A stretch of DNA of 64,000 nucleotides from an uncultured Pontibacter sp. (GTDB taxonomy: Bacteria > Bacteroidota > Bacteroidia > Cytophagales > Hymenobacteraceae), in NCBI RefSeq assembly GCF_947495565.1, contig NZ_CANLZM010000001.1:434001-498000 (forward strand), written 5' to 3'. The translations under genes and the position numbers were made by a program. The notes below the pieces were generated by a model. It saw nothing but the letters and a program-made list of their open reading frames with translations, ran no database searches and was not told the DNA's origin. Of the stretch, positions 1 to 9,677 are shown piece by piece. Position 1 is the stretch's first letter. Each line of letters starts with the position of its first letter.

Positions 1-1196
1 AGGGCTGGATATTTATAGTATGAGTTCCGGAGCGAATCCTGCAAATTGTTTGGATTGCTCATAACAGATTTAGAGCTGAAAAATACACTTCCTGCTACGT
101 TTGGCGTCGTTCTGCCCAATTGCAGCTGCCGCGGAATCTGGGTAGGGTCGTGCCACTCCGGGTAAGTAGGGTCTGTGGCTACTTTATAGGCACCCAAGCC
201 AATGTAAAGGTGGCGCTGAAATGCGTTTTGTCCCCACCATTCAACCACTGTTTTATAGTCAGCGGCCGGGTTGCCTATGTGCCAGTATACTTGCGGAACC
301 AAATAATCAATCCAGCCAAGCTGCATCCATTTGCGTGTGTCTGCATATAAAGCCGTGTAACTTGGTGCACCTGCGCGTGTGGCAGAACCGTCAGGGCCGT
401 CGGCAAGGTTTTTCCAGACACCAAACGGGCTTATGCCGAACTTTACCCACGGCTTAGCAGAATTTATACTATCAGAAATCCCTTTGATGAGTTCATCTAC
501 ATTATAGCGTCGCCAGTCATCTTTGTTTGTAAAAAGGCCTTTGTAGGCAGCATAGGTCTTCTCATCCGGGAAAGGGGATTTAGCAATAGGGTAGGGGTAG
601 AAGTAATCGTCAAAATGCACGCCGTCAATATCATAGCGGTTTACCACGTCTAGAACAACTTGCGTAATATACTGGCGCACTTCCGGTATACCTGGGTTGA
701 ACAGCAGTTTGCCGTCATATTTTACAAACCATTCCGGCTTGCGTTTGGTAATGTGTTTTGGGTCTACTTCAGCCTTGGCATCAAACGTGGCGCGGTACGG
801 GTTAAACCAGGCATGAAACTCCATGCCGCGCTTGTGGGCTTCCTCCAGCATAAACTGCAGCGGGTCATAGGGTGGGTTCATGGCCAGGCCCTGTTTGCCG
901 GTCAGCCACTCAGACCATGGCTCCAGGTTGCTGCGGTACAAAGCATCGGCTGCAGGGCGAACTTGTACAATTACGGCATTCATGCCGTTTTTCTGGTGCT
1001 CATCCAAAATGTACTTAAACTCCTGTTGCTGCACTGTAGGGGAGAGTCCTTTTTGCCCCGGCCAATCTATGTTGGCTACGGTAGCCACCCAAACAGCACG
1101 GAATTCGCGCTTCATTGGCTGTGGCTGTGCCTGAACTTTAGCCGCAAAAGCCAGCGAAAAAATGATCAGAAAGTACTGTAGTAAAGGTTTGCTCAT
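1..1196 (-). CDS. GHL10 (DUF187) family glycoside-hydrolase-like secreted protein, 3' end outside window
   Basis: This partial gene reads off the left edge of the window; about 398 codons are visible and no stop is reached. The ATG at 1196 opens a signal peptide ending near AQPQP, followed by REFRAVWVATVANIDWP at about residues 30-46, the usual opening of the GHL10/DUF187 family. That family has a TIM-barrel fold related to glycosidases. Further family-like blocks are AVIVQVRPAADALY, EFHAWFNPYRA and DGVHFDDYFYP. The protein should be exported to the periplasm or cell surface and act on a polysaccharide, possibly peptidoglycan-derived glycan. It is divergent from the NagZ fusion gene across a 260-base spacer. 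The substrate cannot be told from the sequence. Confidence 0.85.
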   Translation of the reverse strand, partial: MSKPLLQYFLIIFSLAFAAKVQAQPQPMKREFRAVWVATVANIDWPGQKGLSPTVQQQEFKYILDEHQKNGMNAVIVQVRPAADALYRSNLEPWSEWLTGKQGLAMNPPYDPLQFMLEEAHKRGMEFHAWFNPYRATFDAKAEVDPKHITKRKPEWFVKYDGKLLFNPGIPEVRQYITQVVLDVVNRYDIDGVHFDDYFYPYPIAKSPFPDEKTYAAYKGLFTNKDDWRRYNVDELIKGISDSINSAKPWVKFGISPFGVWKNLADGPDGSATRAGAPSYTALYADTRKWMQLGWIDYLVPQVYWHIGNPAADYKTVVEWWGQNAFQRHLYIGLGAYKVATDPTYPEWHDPTQIPRQLQLGRTTPNVAGSVFFSSKSVMSNPNNLQDSLRNSYYKYPA

Positions 1197-1397
1197 GAAG
1201 GTAGGTGTTAGTGATGGACGGTACTATTAGAAGCCACGTTTTGGTTTAAGCTAGAATCTGGTATGAGAATCATATTTATAGCTAAATATAGTATTTGGAT
1301 GTTATTTAGGAAACAGAGAGGGTAAAATAAAGCGCACAATTTGTACTATATATTTTTAAGCGGAAGAGTGAGAAGAAACTGTCATAACATAGGCTTC

Positions 1398-1428
1398 TTT
1401 TGTAGTAAAAGGGCTAAATTTACCTTCT
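1398..1428 (+). promoter_or_regulatory. Candidate Bacteroidota sigma-A promoter for the NagZ fusion gene
   Basis: TTTTG at 1398-1402 and TACCTTCT at 1421-1428 are separated by 18 bases, close to the Bacteroidota -33/-7 consensus (TTTG ... TAnnTTTG). The -7 box is imperfect. It would give a leader of about 20 bases before the TTG start at 1458. Confidence 0.35.
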
Positions 1429-1457
1429 AACACGCTAATCATTAATCACTAATTGCT

Positions 1458-4400
1458 TTGAAAAAAAGTTCTAATCTCTTGCTCACCCTTATTGCCTTCC
1501 TGCTAGTGGGGGCAATGCATGCGGAAGCGCAGAGGAGCACCTCTAAGACCCGCCGCAGTTCAACTCAAAAAGCAGCTGCCAAAGTTTTTAACCCAGCCAC
1601 TGACCCGCCGTTTCTGGATGCCAATCAAGCTTGGGTAGACTCCGTATTTAACACGCTGAGCCCGGAAGAGCGCATTGCGCAGCTGATCATGATTCCGGTA
1701 TACTCTAACAAAGACCAGGCGCACATCGACTCTGTAAGCAGGCTGATAACAAAGTATAAAGTAGGTGGGCTGATCTTCTTTCAGGGTGGCCCGGTGCGGC
1801 AGGCGCACATGACCAACCGCTACCAAAAGGAAAGCAAAGTGCCGCTAATGGTAAGTATAGACGGGGAGTGGGGCCTGGCCATGCGCCTCGACAGTACAAT
1901 TAAGTTTCCGTACCAGATGGCCTTGGGTGGCATAGAAGACGAAAAACTGGTATATGAAATGGGAGCCGAAATTGCCCGCCAGTGCCGCCGCTTAGGGATA
2001 CACGTAAATTTTGCCCCTGTGGTGGACGTGAACAACAACGCGAACAACCCGGTAATCGGCTTCCGCTCATTCGGCGAAGACAAGTATAACGTGACACGCA
2101 AAGCCATGGCCTACATGCACGGCATGCAGGACGAGAAGGTGCTGGCCAATGCCAAACACTTTCCGGGCCACGGCGATACCAACGTAGACTCGCACTATGG
2201 CTTGCCGGTAATCCATTTCTCCAAGCTGCGCCTCGATTCGGTGGAGCTGTATCCGTTCCGCCAGTTAATGAAAAACGGCCTGGGTAGTTTGATGGTGGCG
2301 CACATGAACATCCCGGTGCTGGACAATACTGACAGCCTGGCCTCTACACTTTCCAAGCCAATCGTGACTGATCTTCTGAAGAAGGAAATGGGGTACAAAG
2401 GTTTAGTATTTACCGATGCGCTCAACATGCAGGGGGTGGCAAAGTTCTATCCTCCGGGCATTGTGGATGTAAAGGCGTTGCTTGCCGGAAACGACATGCT
2501 CCTGAACACGATGGATGTAAAAACTACCATTGAGGAAATAAAGAAAGCGATTGCCAACGGCCAGATAACACAGGCAGAAGTAGACGCTCGTGCCCGCAAG
2601 GTACTGGCCGCCAAGCAGTGGCTGGGGCTGGACAAGTATAAACCGATCGAAACGAAAAACCTGATCGAAGACCTGAACAACCCGCAGGCGAAGTACCTGA
2701 ACCAGCAGTTAGTGGAGGCTTCGCTTACGCTGCTGCGCAATAAGCAGAACATACTGCCGGTGCAGAATATAGATACGTTAAAAGTAGCGGCCCTCGCTAT
2801 CGGTACTAAACAAGAAACCGATTTTCAGCGCGGCTTGGCCCGTTATACTAAAGTTGATACTTTCTTTCTGCAGTCAACTGCCACTATCGCGGAGCTGATG
2901 GCCCTGAAGGAGAAGCTGCAGAACTATAACCTGATTGTGGCCGGCGTGCATAAACTGAACCTCAAAGCAGGCAGTAGCAGCTTTGGTATTACCGCCGAGA
3001 TGAACCTTTTTCTGAAGGATCTTATCCGTTCTAAGTCTACTATTGTGGGTGTATTTGGCAACGTGTATAGCTTGGCTGAGCTGGAGAGTTTAGATAAGGC
3101 TGATGCTGTTATCGCTGCATACCAGGAAACACCGCAAACACAAGACCTGGCGGCGCAGATGATTTTTGGAGGCATCGGAGCTAAAGGAAAGCTTCCGGTA
3201 ACCATTAACAGCAACTTTAAAATCGGGGACGGCTTACAAACGAACGGCGGGCTGCGCTTTGCTTATACTTACCCGGAAGCTGTTGGCCTGAAAACCGCAC
3301 ACTTCACCGGAATAGACTCGCTGGTGGCGCAGGCTATAGAGCAGAAAGCCACGCCTGGTGCGCAGGTGCTGGTGGCAAAAGACGGTAAGGTGATCTACCA
3401 CAAAGCCTATGGTTTCCATACGTATGATAACAACCGCCCCGTTAAAGTAGATGACATTTACGATTTGGCTTCAGTAACCAAGATCAGCACCTCGCTGGCT
3501 GCATTTATGAAACTGAGCGGCGAGGGTCGTTTTGATGTGGATCGTACGCTGGGCGAGTACCTGCCGATTGTAGAGGGATCTAACAAAGAGAACTTAAAAT
3601 ACCGCGATATTCTGACGCATCAGGCGGGCTTAAAATCCTGGATTCCTTTTTGGAAAGAGACTGTGAAAAAGAACGGTAAATTTAAGTGGGCAACCTTTAA
3701 AACCGATTCTTCGCGCCGCTTCCCGATAAAGGTGGCAAACAACTTATACATCCACCGCAAGTACTGCAACAAGATCATGAAGGCGATCGTTAAGTCGCCG
3801 CTGAACGAGAAGCCGGGTTATGTATACAGCGACCTGTCGTTTATACTTGCGCCAATGGTAGTTCAGAACATCACCAAGCAGGACTTTGAAACATACCTGA
3901 AGCAAAACATTTACCAGCCGATTGGCGCTACCACGCTTACATTTAATCCTTATAAATACTACGCATCGGAGCGCATTGTGCCGACAGAGTATGATGAGTT
4001 GTTCCGTAAGCAGCTATTGCACACCACGGTGCATGATGAAGGCGCTGCCATGCTGGGCGGTGTTAGCGGCCATGCCGGCCTTTTCGGTAACTCTAACGAC
4101 GTAGCCAAACTGATGCAGCTATACTTAAACGATGGCAAGTTTGCCGGCGAAACCTATATTGGAGGCAACAAAGTAAGCGAGTTTAGCAAGTGCCAGTTCT
4201 GTGACCAGGGTAATTACCGCGCGCTGGGCTTCGATCGTCCGGCCAAGCCAGGCGAGCAGAACAGCAATGCCGCTCCGAGTGCGCCGGTAGAGAGCTTTGG
4301 CCACTCCGGTTTTACAGGCACCTATACTTGGGTAGATCCGGTGAACAACCTGGTTTATGTGTTCCTGTCTAACCGCGTTAACCCGACCCGCGAAAACCCG

Positions 4401-4484
4401 ATGCTGAGCAGGCTAAACACCCGCACCAATGTGCTGCAGGTGGTGTACGATGCTATCGAGAAAAGCAAAAAAGTACAGCAGTAA
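1458..4484 (+). CDS. nagZ: NagZ-type GH3 beta-N-acetylhexosaminidase fused to a beta-lactamase-fold serine hydrolase
   Basis: This 1008-residue exported protein has two enzymatic halves. The N-terminal half is a GH3 beta-N-acetylglucosaminidase, which releases GlcNAc from muropeptides in peptidoglycan turnover. It shows KHFPGHGDT near residue 233 with the NagZ His loop continuing to DSH, and the nucleophile region VFTDALNM with Asp320. The C-terminal half, from about residue 610, is a class C beta-lactamase/PBP-like domain with Ser672-V-T-Lys675, YSD near 790 and HSGFTGT near 948. The start is TTG, followed by a KKSSNLLLTL signal peptide ending at AEAQ; no nearby in-frame ATG keeps the signal peptide. 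The fusion joins a glycan-cleaving and a probable peptide- or ester-cleaving domain. NagB and a NagC-like regulator lie downstream. Confidence 0.92.
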   Translation: MKKSSNLLLTLIAFLLVGAMHAEAQRSTSKTRRSSTQKAAAKVFNPATDPPFLDANQAWVDSVFNTLSPEERIAQLIMIPVYSNKDQAHIDSVSRLITKYKVGGLIFFQGGPVRQAHMTNRYQKESKVPLMVSIDGEWGLAMRLDSTIKFPYQMALGGIEDEKLVYEMGAEIARQCRRLGIHVNFAPVVDVNNNANNPVIGFRSFGEDKYNVTRKAMAYMHGMQDEKVLANAKHFPGHGDTNVDSHYGLPVIHFSKLRLDSVELYPFRQLMKNGLGSLMVAHMNIPVLDNTDSLASTLSKPIVTDLLKKEMGYKGLVFTDALNMQGVAKFYPPGIVDVKALLAGNDMLLNTMDVKTTIEEIKKAIANGQITQAEVDARARKVLAAKQWLGLDKYKPIETKNLIEDLNNPQAKYLNQQLVEASLTLLRNKQNILPVQNIDTLKVAALAIGTKQETDFQRGLARYTKVDTFFLQSTATIAELMALKEKLQNYNLIVAGVHKLNLKAGSSSFGITAEMNLFLKDLIRSKSTIVGVFGNVYSLAELESLDKADAVIAAYQETPQTQDLAAQMIFGGIGAKGKLPVTINSNFKIGDGLQTNGGLRFAYTYPEAVGLKTAHFTGIDSLVAQAIEQKATPGAQVLVAKDGKVIYHKAYGFHTYDNNRPVKVDDIYDLASVTKISTSLAAFMKLSGEGRFDVDRTLGEYLPIVEGSNKENLKYRDILTHQAGLKSWIPFWKETVKKNGKFKWATFKTDSSRRFPIKVANNLYIHRKYCNKIMKAIVKSPLNEKPGYVYSDLSFILAPMVVQNITKQDFETYLKQNIYQPIGATTLTFNPYKYYASERIVPTEYDELFRKQLLHTTVHDEGAAMLGGVSGHAGLFGNSNDVAKLMQLYLNDGKFAGETYIGGNKVSEFSKCQFCDQGNYRALGFDRPAKPGEQNSNAAPSAPVESFGHSGFTGTYTWVDPVNNLVYVFLSNRVNPTRENPMLSRLNTRTNVLQVVYDAIEKSKKVQQ

Positions 4485-4502
4485 CAGCAATATCAAACAG
4501 AT

Positions 4503-4538
4503 AAAAAAAGAGGCGCCATACTTGGTGCCTCTTTTTTT
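4503..4538 (+). terminator. Intrinsic terminator after the NagZ fusion gene
   Basis: The stem AAAAAAAGAGGCGCC / GGTGCCTCTTTTTTT has one G-T wobble and a 6-base ATACTT loop, and the 3' arm runs into T7. The loop together with the preceding C is one copy of the over-represented word YATACTT. Confidence 0.85.
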
Positions 4539-4544
4539 ATGCGG

Positions 4545-4696
4545 TGAGCCTGTTTAAAGTTCAACAGTAATAAACTGCCTGCCCTTGCTGCGTGTTTTCA
4601 CCAGCAAGATTAACAGCATCTGTATTTTGATTGTTGGTGAAAAACACCAATAATGGCGGGTGTAGGCCCTGTAACCGAAAACTCTAAACAGCTTCA
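4545..4696 (+). repeat. Double-hairpin dispersed repeat with terminal inverted repeats, copy 1
   Basis: This non-coding element of about 152 bases is bounded by imperfect 16-base inverted ends: TGAGCCTGTTTAAAGT at 4545-4560 and the complement of TGAAGCTGTTTAGAGT at 4681-4696 (13 of 16 match). Inside are two hairpins: CTTGCTG/CAGCAAG (4584-4608) and TTGTTGGTG/CACCAATAA (4631-4653). The left 116 bases match, in opposite orientation, the element at 53323-53424. It looks like a MITE or REP-type element. No transposase and no clear target duplication were seen. Confidence 0.65.
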
Positions 4697-4716
4697 TAAG
4701 AAATGGGTAAGCTATG

Positions 4717-6456
4717 CTACTTTTCCAAGCAAGAGGATTTAAGGTTTTCTACCTCGTTTATAAGCTCATCAATATCCAGGTCATGCTCATCTAAGAACCT
4801 GAAAATAATCGCATTACTTGGCAGAAACACCACGTAGTTTTCGCCAAATCCTAGCATATAAGTTACCCTGGTTTTACACTTCCCAGTATCTATTTCTTTT
4901 GACCAAAAGGAGTGTTGGTAGTTTGCTCCCCTGAAATCATGGTTGGTGCTGTATCCCGTCCATTCAGTTTTTGCAAAAGCTTCGGCTACTCTTTTTTTAT
5001 TCAGGAGCTGCTTTCCTTCATGGCTTCCTCCATTGGCAAAAAGTAGCGCAATTTTGGCGGCTTCGTCAATGGTAGGTAAGGCGCCGAAAGCAAGTATGGG
5101 AATGGCTTGGGCTTCATTTGCTTCGATAGTATGCAGCAAAGAGAAATTGGCTGCACCGATTGGTTCCAGCACGTTCTCCTGCACCAAGTCCCAGTAATTC
5201 AGTTTTCTGCTTTCTTTTTCTTCCACGTATTGTTGCAAGGCATAAGATAAGACAAACAAGTTGGTAGAAGCATAGTTGAATTTCTGGCCTGGCGATTCGG
5301 GAGCATCTCCTAGGCTGGCGATATTCTGAATGGCTTGCTCTGCGGTTTCTGCGGCTATGAGTGGAAGGAAGAGTTGCTCCGGACCTTCGCCTCCTACGGT
5401 TCCCGTCACCATATTAAGTGTATGCGAGAAGGTGACACCCTGCCAGCCAGCATGGTTTTTCAATGCCGGCACATAGTCTGTAAGAAGAGCGTTAAATACT
5501 TTCCCCTGGTATCTTTCCTCAAAATACATCAATGCCAAAGCCCCGGCCATACTTTTAGTCACAGAGTATAAACCGTGGCGCATTTCATCAGGGTAAGGGT
5601 ACAAGCCGTGTCGGGTTTTAGGCGGGTGTACGTAAAGTGTGTCGTTCATCCAAACAGCCCCCATACTTGTAGGCGCATTAGTGGCGATCATCTTGTTAAA
5701 GTAGCCGGCAACTTTTTGGCGGGAGTCTATCTCGCTGAGTGGTCTTACAGGAAGTTTTCGGGATGCTGCTTGTGCATGCTGTCTGATGAGCTCAACAGAG
5801 TCTATAAATTGCTTTGCCTTAAATTCAGCTGGCAGCAGGCCGCTCAGGTTACCTAATTGTTTGTCGTCAATATCTGCTGTCTCCTGGCTGCATTGCAGGC
5901 AAACGTTACTTACGGCATCTTTTTTATAAACGAATGTGGCCACACAGTTTCTGGCTTGCCCCACCCATCTGTCTGTTAAGGTTAGCGGAAATGAGCCACG
6001 ACTCCACGCGCCGTCTTCTTTTTCCTGCCATACTTTGCCTGTTCCTACAATTACATCCCAGTAGCTTTTGCTTTGTTGTTTGGTGGAGATTTTATCTTTT
6101 CGCCGCAGAATCAGCTCTCCGTGGTGTGAAATGAAGTCTAGTTGCAACTCCGGAAAAATGTTCTCCCCCGGATAATATGCTTTTTCCTTTGGATAGCTTA
6201 ATTCAGTTTCTTGCAAAATTATAGTGCCGGAAAAAGGAGTTGTTGCCGGAGTGCTCCACTCGGGCTTGGCAAAGTAACTCATATCAAGCAGAGGTTGCGC
6301 TTTTCCTTCTATTAAGTCGTTGAATGTTAAGTGATTTCGCGGTTGGGTCAAGACTGGACCAACCCATTCTGATGGCCTGCTTTGACAGGAAGCGAGCAGG
6401 AAAATCAGACAGATGAAGTATGAAATTAGAATTGATTTTATTTTTCTATTTACCAT
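4717..6456 (-). CDS. Lipoprotein serine hydrolase, class C beta-lactamase fold
   Basis: The product is 579 residues. It begins with a lipoprotein signal peptide ending in LLASC (lipobox), so it is probably anchored in the outer or inner membrane facing the periplasm. The catalytic domain of PF00144 type occupies the C-terminal two thirds: Ser298-V-T-Lys301 is the SxxK motif, and NYASTN near residue 400 is the second motif. The N-terminal 200 residues are not recognised. Members of this family include DD-peptidases, esterases and penicillin-binding relatives, and the sequence does not decide which. The gene is convergent with the NagZ fusion and separated from it by the hairpin repeat. It is one of three separate beta-lactamase-fold domains in the first 24 kb. 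Confidence 0.85.
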   Translation of the reverse strand: MVNRKIKSILISYFICLIFLLASCQSRPSEWVGPVLTQPRNHLTFNDLIEGKAQPLLDMSYFAKPEWSTPATTPFSGTIILQETELSYPKEKAYYPGENIFPELQLDFISHHGELILRRKDKISTKQQSKSYWDVIVGTGKVWQEKEDGAWSRGSFPLTLTDRWVGQARNCVATFVYKKDAVSNVCLQCSQETADIDDKQLGNLSGLLPAEFKAKQFIDSVELIRQHAQAASRKLPVRPLSEIDSRQKVAGYFNKMIATNAPTSMGAVWMNDTLYVHPPKTRHGLYPYPDEMRHGLYSVTKSMAGALALMYFEERYQGKVFNALLTDYVPALKNHAGWQGVTFSHTLNMVTGTVGGEGPEQLFLPLIAAETAEQAIQNIASLGDAPESPGQKFNYASTNLFVLSYALQQYVEEKESRKLNYWDLVQENVLEPIGAANFSLLHTIEANEAQAIPILAFGALPTIDEAAKIALLFANGGSHEGKQLLNKKRVAEAFAKTEWTGYSTNHDFRGANYQHSFWSKEIDTGKCKTRVTYMLGFGENYVVFLPSNAIIFRFLDEHDLDIDELINEVENLKSSCLEK

Positions 6457-6674
6457 TTAAACAGGTTTTAAATCAATGGTTTAGTTGCTGTTTATACTTT
6501 ATAGAGCAGTTAGTAGTAAGCTATTAGATACATTAAATAAGATAAAAGTATAAACAGGTTGTGTTTCTAAACGATACGAACGGCATCAACAGCTTGAACA
6601 AGCAAATACAATAACCCTTCGCCTTTAACAGTAGTAAGTATAGTATTACATAAATATAACTATCAATTTATACG

Positions 6675-7562
6675 ATGCCTAAAACTTTACTTTTACTTAC
6701 TATGCTACTGCTAAACGGTTTTGCAGTTATGGCGCAGACGGAAACAGAGGCTGATACCTTGTGGCGACGATCTTTTACGGCCGGTATCAACCTTAACCAA
6801 TCCGCTTTCAGCGATAACTGGAAAGCAGGAGGCGTCAGTTCTATTGCCTTTAACTCTAACCTTGATGCCCGTGCTGATTACGCCTCAGGCAGTGTAACCT
6901 GGGACAATGCGGTGCAACTGCAGTACGGCCTCCTTAAAAACAAAGGCGAAGACCAGCGCAAAAGTCTTGACCGCATCTACCTGGACACAAAGTATGGCTA
7001 CAAGTTCACTTCTGACTGGAATGCCTTTGTCTCAGCTAATTTTCTATCCCAGTTTACGAAAGGGTATGAGTATGATGTAGACGCTGACGGAACTGACCGG
7101 CTGATATCCAATTTCATGTCTCCCGGCTTTCTTACCTTTGCTTTGGGTGCGGAGTATAAGCCCAATCCATACTTCTCGTTACGCCTGAGCCCGTTTGCGC
7201 CGCGCCTAACTTTTTTAGTTGACGATGAGGTGGGAGCAAATGAGCGCTACGGAGTGCCGGAAGGAAAACAGGTGCGTACAGAATGGCTGGCGGCCATGGT
7301 GCAGGCCACTTACGATCGCGATATCATGACCAATCTGCACTTCAGGGCCAAATACATGTCTTTTATCAACTACAAAGAGTTGTCTGCCAAGCGCATTGAT
7401 CATATGCTGAACGCCACGCTAACGGCAAAAGTGAACCGCTATATTAATGTAAACCTGATGGGTAATTTTATTTATGACTACGATCAGGATGTAGCCATAC
7501 AATACAACCAGTCTTTGGGCCTGGGCATACTTTATACCATGCAGGGCTTCTCAGTCAAATAA
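6675..7562 (+). CDS. DUF3078 family exported protein
   Basis: This 295-residue protein has a clear signal peptide ending in VMAQ. The block GINLNQSAFSDNWKAGG is typical of the DUF3078 family of Bacteroidota outer-membrane-associated proteins. The rest alternates hydrophobic and polar residues, with patterns such as YLDTKYGYKF and NVNLMGNFIYDYD that suggest a beta-barrel. Function is unknown. It stands alone between divergent and convergent neighbours and ends at a strong terminator. Confidence 0.85.
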   Translation: MPKTLLLLTMLLLNGFAVMAQTETEADTLWRRSFTAGINLNQSAFSDNWKAGGVSSIAFNSNLDARADYASGSVTWDNAVQLQYGLLKNKGEDQRKSLDRIYLDTKYGYKFTSDWNAFVSANFLSQFTKGYEYDVDADGTDRLISNFMSPGFLTFALGAEYKPNPYFSLRLSPFAPRLTFLVDDEVGANERYGVPEGKQVRTEWLAAMVQATYDRDIMTNLHFRAKYMSFINYKELSAKRIDHMLNATLTAKVNRYINVNLMGNFIYDYDQDVAIQYNQSLGLGILYTMQGFSVK

Positions 7563-7591
7563 TTTAGCGGCTGTACAAGTATAAAAAGCAC

Positions 7592-7623
7592 AAAGCCCGC
7601 TCAGAAACTGAGCGGGCTTTTTC
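7592..7623 (+). terminator. Intrinsic terminator after the DUF3078 gene
   Basis: AAAGCCCGCTCAG / CTGAGCGGGCTTT is a perfect 13-bp stem with an AAA loop and a following T run. The A-rich left side could also serve transcripts arriving on the minus strand from nagB. Confidence 0.85.
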
Positions 7624-7672
7624 GTAGCTCTAAAACCTTTTGATTCCTATATGTCCCTTAAGAGAGGGTGGT

Positions 7673-9640
7673 TTAGTAACTGTAGCGTACGAATGCCTCC
7701 ATCGCCTCATAATCTGCAAGGCCAAGGTTATGATATTGTGCTGCGGTTTCGCGGTTGCGTTCTTCGGCGCGTACCCAAAACTCGCGGGAGTCGTCGCCCG
7801 GGAAAACCGGCGTGTCTTTCTGTGACTGGTGCTTGAAGATAGCCTGTCGCTTGCGTATCACCTCCTGCGGCGACAGCGGCACAGCCATTTCGATCTCATG
7901 GGTTTCAAACTCGTGCCATGCGCCGCGGTACATCCACAGCCAGCAGTCGCTTACCCAGGCCTCACCGGCTTCGCGCAGGCGCTGCAGGGCGGCTACTATA
8001 ATTTTGAAGCATACAATGTGGGTGCCATGCGGGTCTGCAAAATCTCCGGCGGCAAAAACCTGCTGTGGCTTTACGCGCTGCAGCAGCTCCATGGTAAGCT
8101 TAATGTCTTCGTCAGAAACAGAGTTTTTCTTATGCTTGCCTGTTTCGTAAAACGGCAGCGCCATAAAATGGATATGGTCATCCTCCAGGCCGGCGTAGCG
8201 GGCCCCGGCATAAGCTTCACTCTTTCTGATAAAGCCCTTTACATCCAGAATTTCCTGCGTGTCTACCTGGTTTGGCTGCTTCTCCTCAATAAAGCCGCGC
8301 ATGTCGTCGTAGATATTCTGCAGCTTGCTGGTGTCGTTGCCGATGCTTCTGTTAAAGTCCATCGCAAACTCTACGTAGCGCAGCACGTCATCATCCCAAA
8401 CGGCTGTGTTGCCTGAAGTCTGGTAAGCCACATGCACCTCATGGCCTTGGTCTACTAGCCGGATAAACGTACCGCCCATAGAGATCACGTCATCGTCCGG
8501 GTGAGGGGAGAAGATGACCACACGCTTCTGGGCAGGCTCGGCACGCTCAGGGCGCTGCGTATCGTCAGCTTTTGGCTTGCCACCTGGCCAACCGGTAATA
8601 GTATGCTGTATTTTATTGAAGATGTCGATGTTGATGTTGTAGGCCGGGCCATACTCGGTTGCCAGCTGCGCCATGCCGTTGTTGTTGTAATCCTCTTCCG
8701 TCAGCTTCAGAATAGGTTTGTTCAGCGTCTGCGATAGCCAGATAACGGCTTTCTTTCGCAGCTGTATATCCCAAACGCAGTCTTTCACCAGCCAAGGTGT
8801 GTTAAAGCGGGTCAGTTCTGAGGCGGCATCCTCATCCAGCACAAACTCCACATTATTGGAAAGCTGCAGGTAGGTAGCCGGCACTTCGCTCGACATTTCA
8901 CCCTCCACGGCTTTTTTAATGATGGGCGCTTTCTTCTGGCTCCAGGCCATCAGGATAATTTCGCGGGCCTTAAATATGGTACCAATACCCATGGTAATGG
9001 CCTTGGTAGGTACGTTTTCCTTACCACCGAAATCGCGGGCTGCGTCGCGGCGGGTCAGGTCGTCCAAGGTTACAAGGCGCGTGCCGGAGTTTGGCGCAGA
9101 GCCCGGCTCGTTGAAACCGATGTGGCCCGTACGTCCGATGCCCAGCACCTGCAGGTCCAGGCCGCCTATTTCCTCTATCTGTCTTTCATAGTTCAGGCAG
9201 TAATCGTGAATCTCGTCTTTCGGCAAAGTGCCGTCCGGAATGTGCACGTTATCCTTCTTGATGTCGATGTGGTTGAACAGGTTCTCGTTCATAAACGTGA
9301 CGTAGCTTTGGGCTGCGTCAGGCTGCATCGGGTAGTACTCGTCGAGGTTAAAGGTAATAACGTTGTGGAAGCTTAAGCCTTCCTCGCGGTGCATCCTCAC
9401 TAACTCCGCATACACCCCTACTGGAGTGGCGCCTGTGGCCAAGCCCAGTACAGCCTGCTCTCCGTTGTTCTGCTTGTTCCGGATGAGGTCAGCAATGCGT
9501 CTTGCCACTGTTACCGAGGCAGTGTTCTGGTCAGGGTATACGCTTACCGGAAGCTTCTCGAAACGGGTTTCTTCCAGTAGGTTAAGTCTTGGGGTAGCGC
9601 GTTGCTGGTTAAAAGCTGTGCTGTTGTTAAGTGGATGCAT
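7673..9640 (-). CDS. nagB: Glucosamine-6-phosphate deaminase fused to a PIG-L/LmbE deacetylase-like domain
   Basis: This 655-residue cytoplasmic protein converts glucosamine-6-phosphate to fructose-6-phosphate and ammonia in its N-terminal half. That half contains LGLATGATPVGVY, FNLDEYYP with catalytic Asp100, and GRTGHIGFNEPGS. From about residue 370 a second domain of the PIG-L/LmbE family begins, with the metal-binding SPHPDDD motif at His380-Pro-Asp-Asp383. Such domains deacetylate N-acetylglucosaminyl substrates, so the fusion could combine deacetylation and deamination. This two-domain NagB is common in Bacteroidota. It lies 37 bases downstream of the ROK regulator gene on the same strand, so the two are probably co-transcribed. 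Confidence 0.93.
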   Translation of the reverse strand: MHPLNNSTAFNQQRATPRLNLLEETRFEKLPVSVYPDQNTASVTVARRIADLIRNKQNNGEQAVLGLATGATPVGVYAELVRMHREEGLSFHNVITFNLDEYYPMQPDAAQSYVTFMNENLFNHIDIKKDNVHIPDGTLPKDEIHDYCLNYERQIEEIGGLDLQVLGIGRTGHIGFNEPGSAPNSGTRLVTLDDLTRRDAARDFGGKENVPTKAITMGIGTIFKAREIILMAWSQKKAPIIKKAVEGEMSSEVPATYLQLSNNVEFVLDEDAASELTRFNTPWLVKDCVWDIQLRKKAVIWLSQTLNKPILKLTEEDYNNNGMAQLATEYGPAYNINIDIFNKIQHTITGWPGGKPKADDTQRPERAEPAQKRVVIFSPHPDDDVISMGGTFIRLVDQGHEVHVAYQTSGNTAVWDDDVLRYVEFAMDFNRSIGNDTSKLQNIYDDMRGFIEEKQPNQVDTQEILDVKGFIRKSEAYAGARYAGLEDDHIHFMALPFYETGKHKKNSVSDEDIKLTMELLQRVKPQQVFAAGDFADPHGTHIVCFKIIVAALQRLREAGEAWVSDCWLWMYRGAWHEFETHEIEMAVPLSPQEVIRKRQAIFKHQSQKDTPVFPGDDSREFWVRAEERNRETAAQYHNLGLADYEAMEAFVRYSY

Positions 9641-9677
9641 AATGCGTTCGAACTTTGTTGATCTCAGTTTTATTTCG

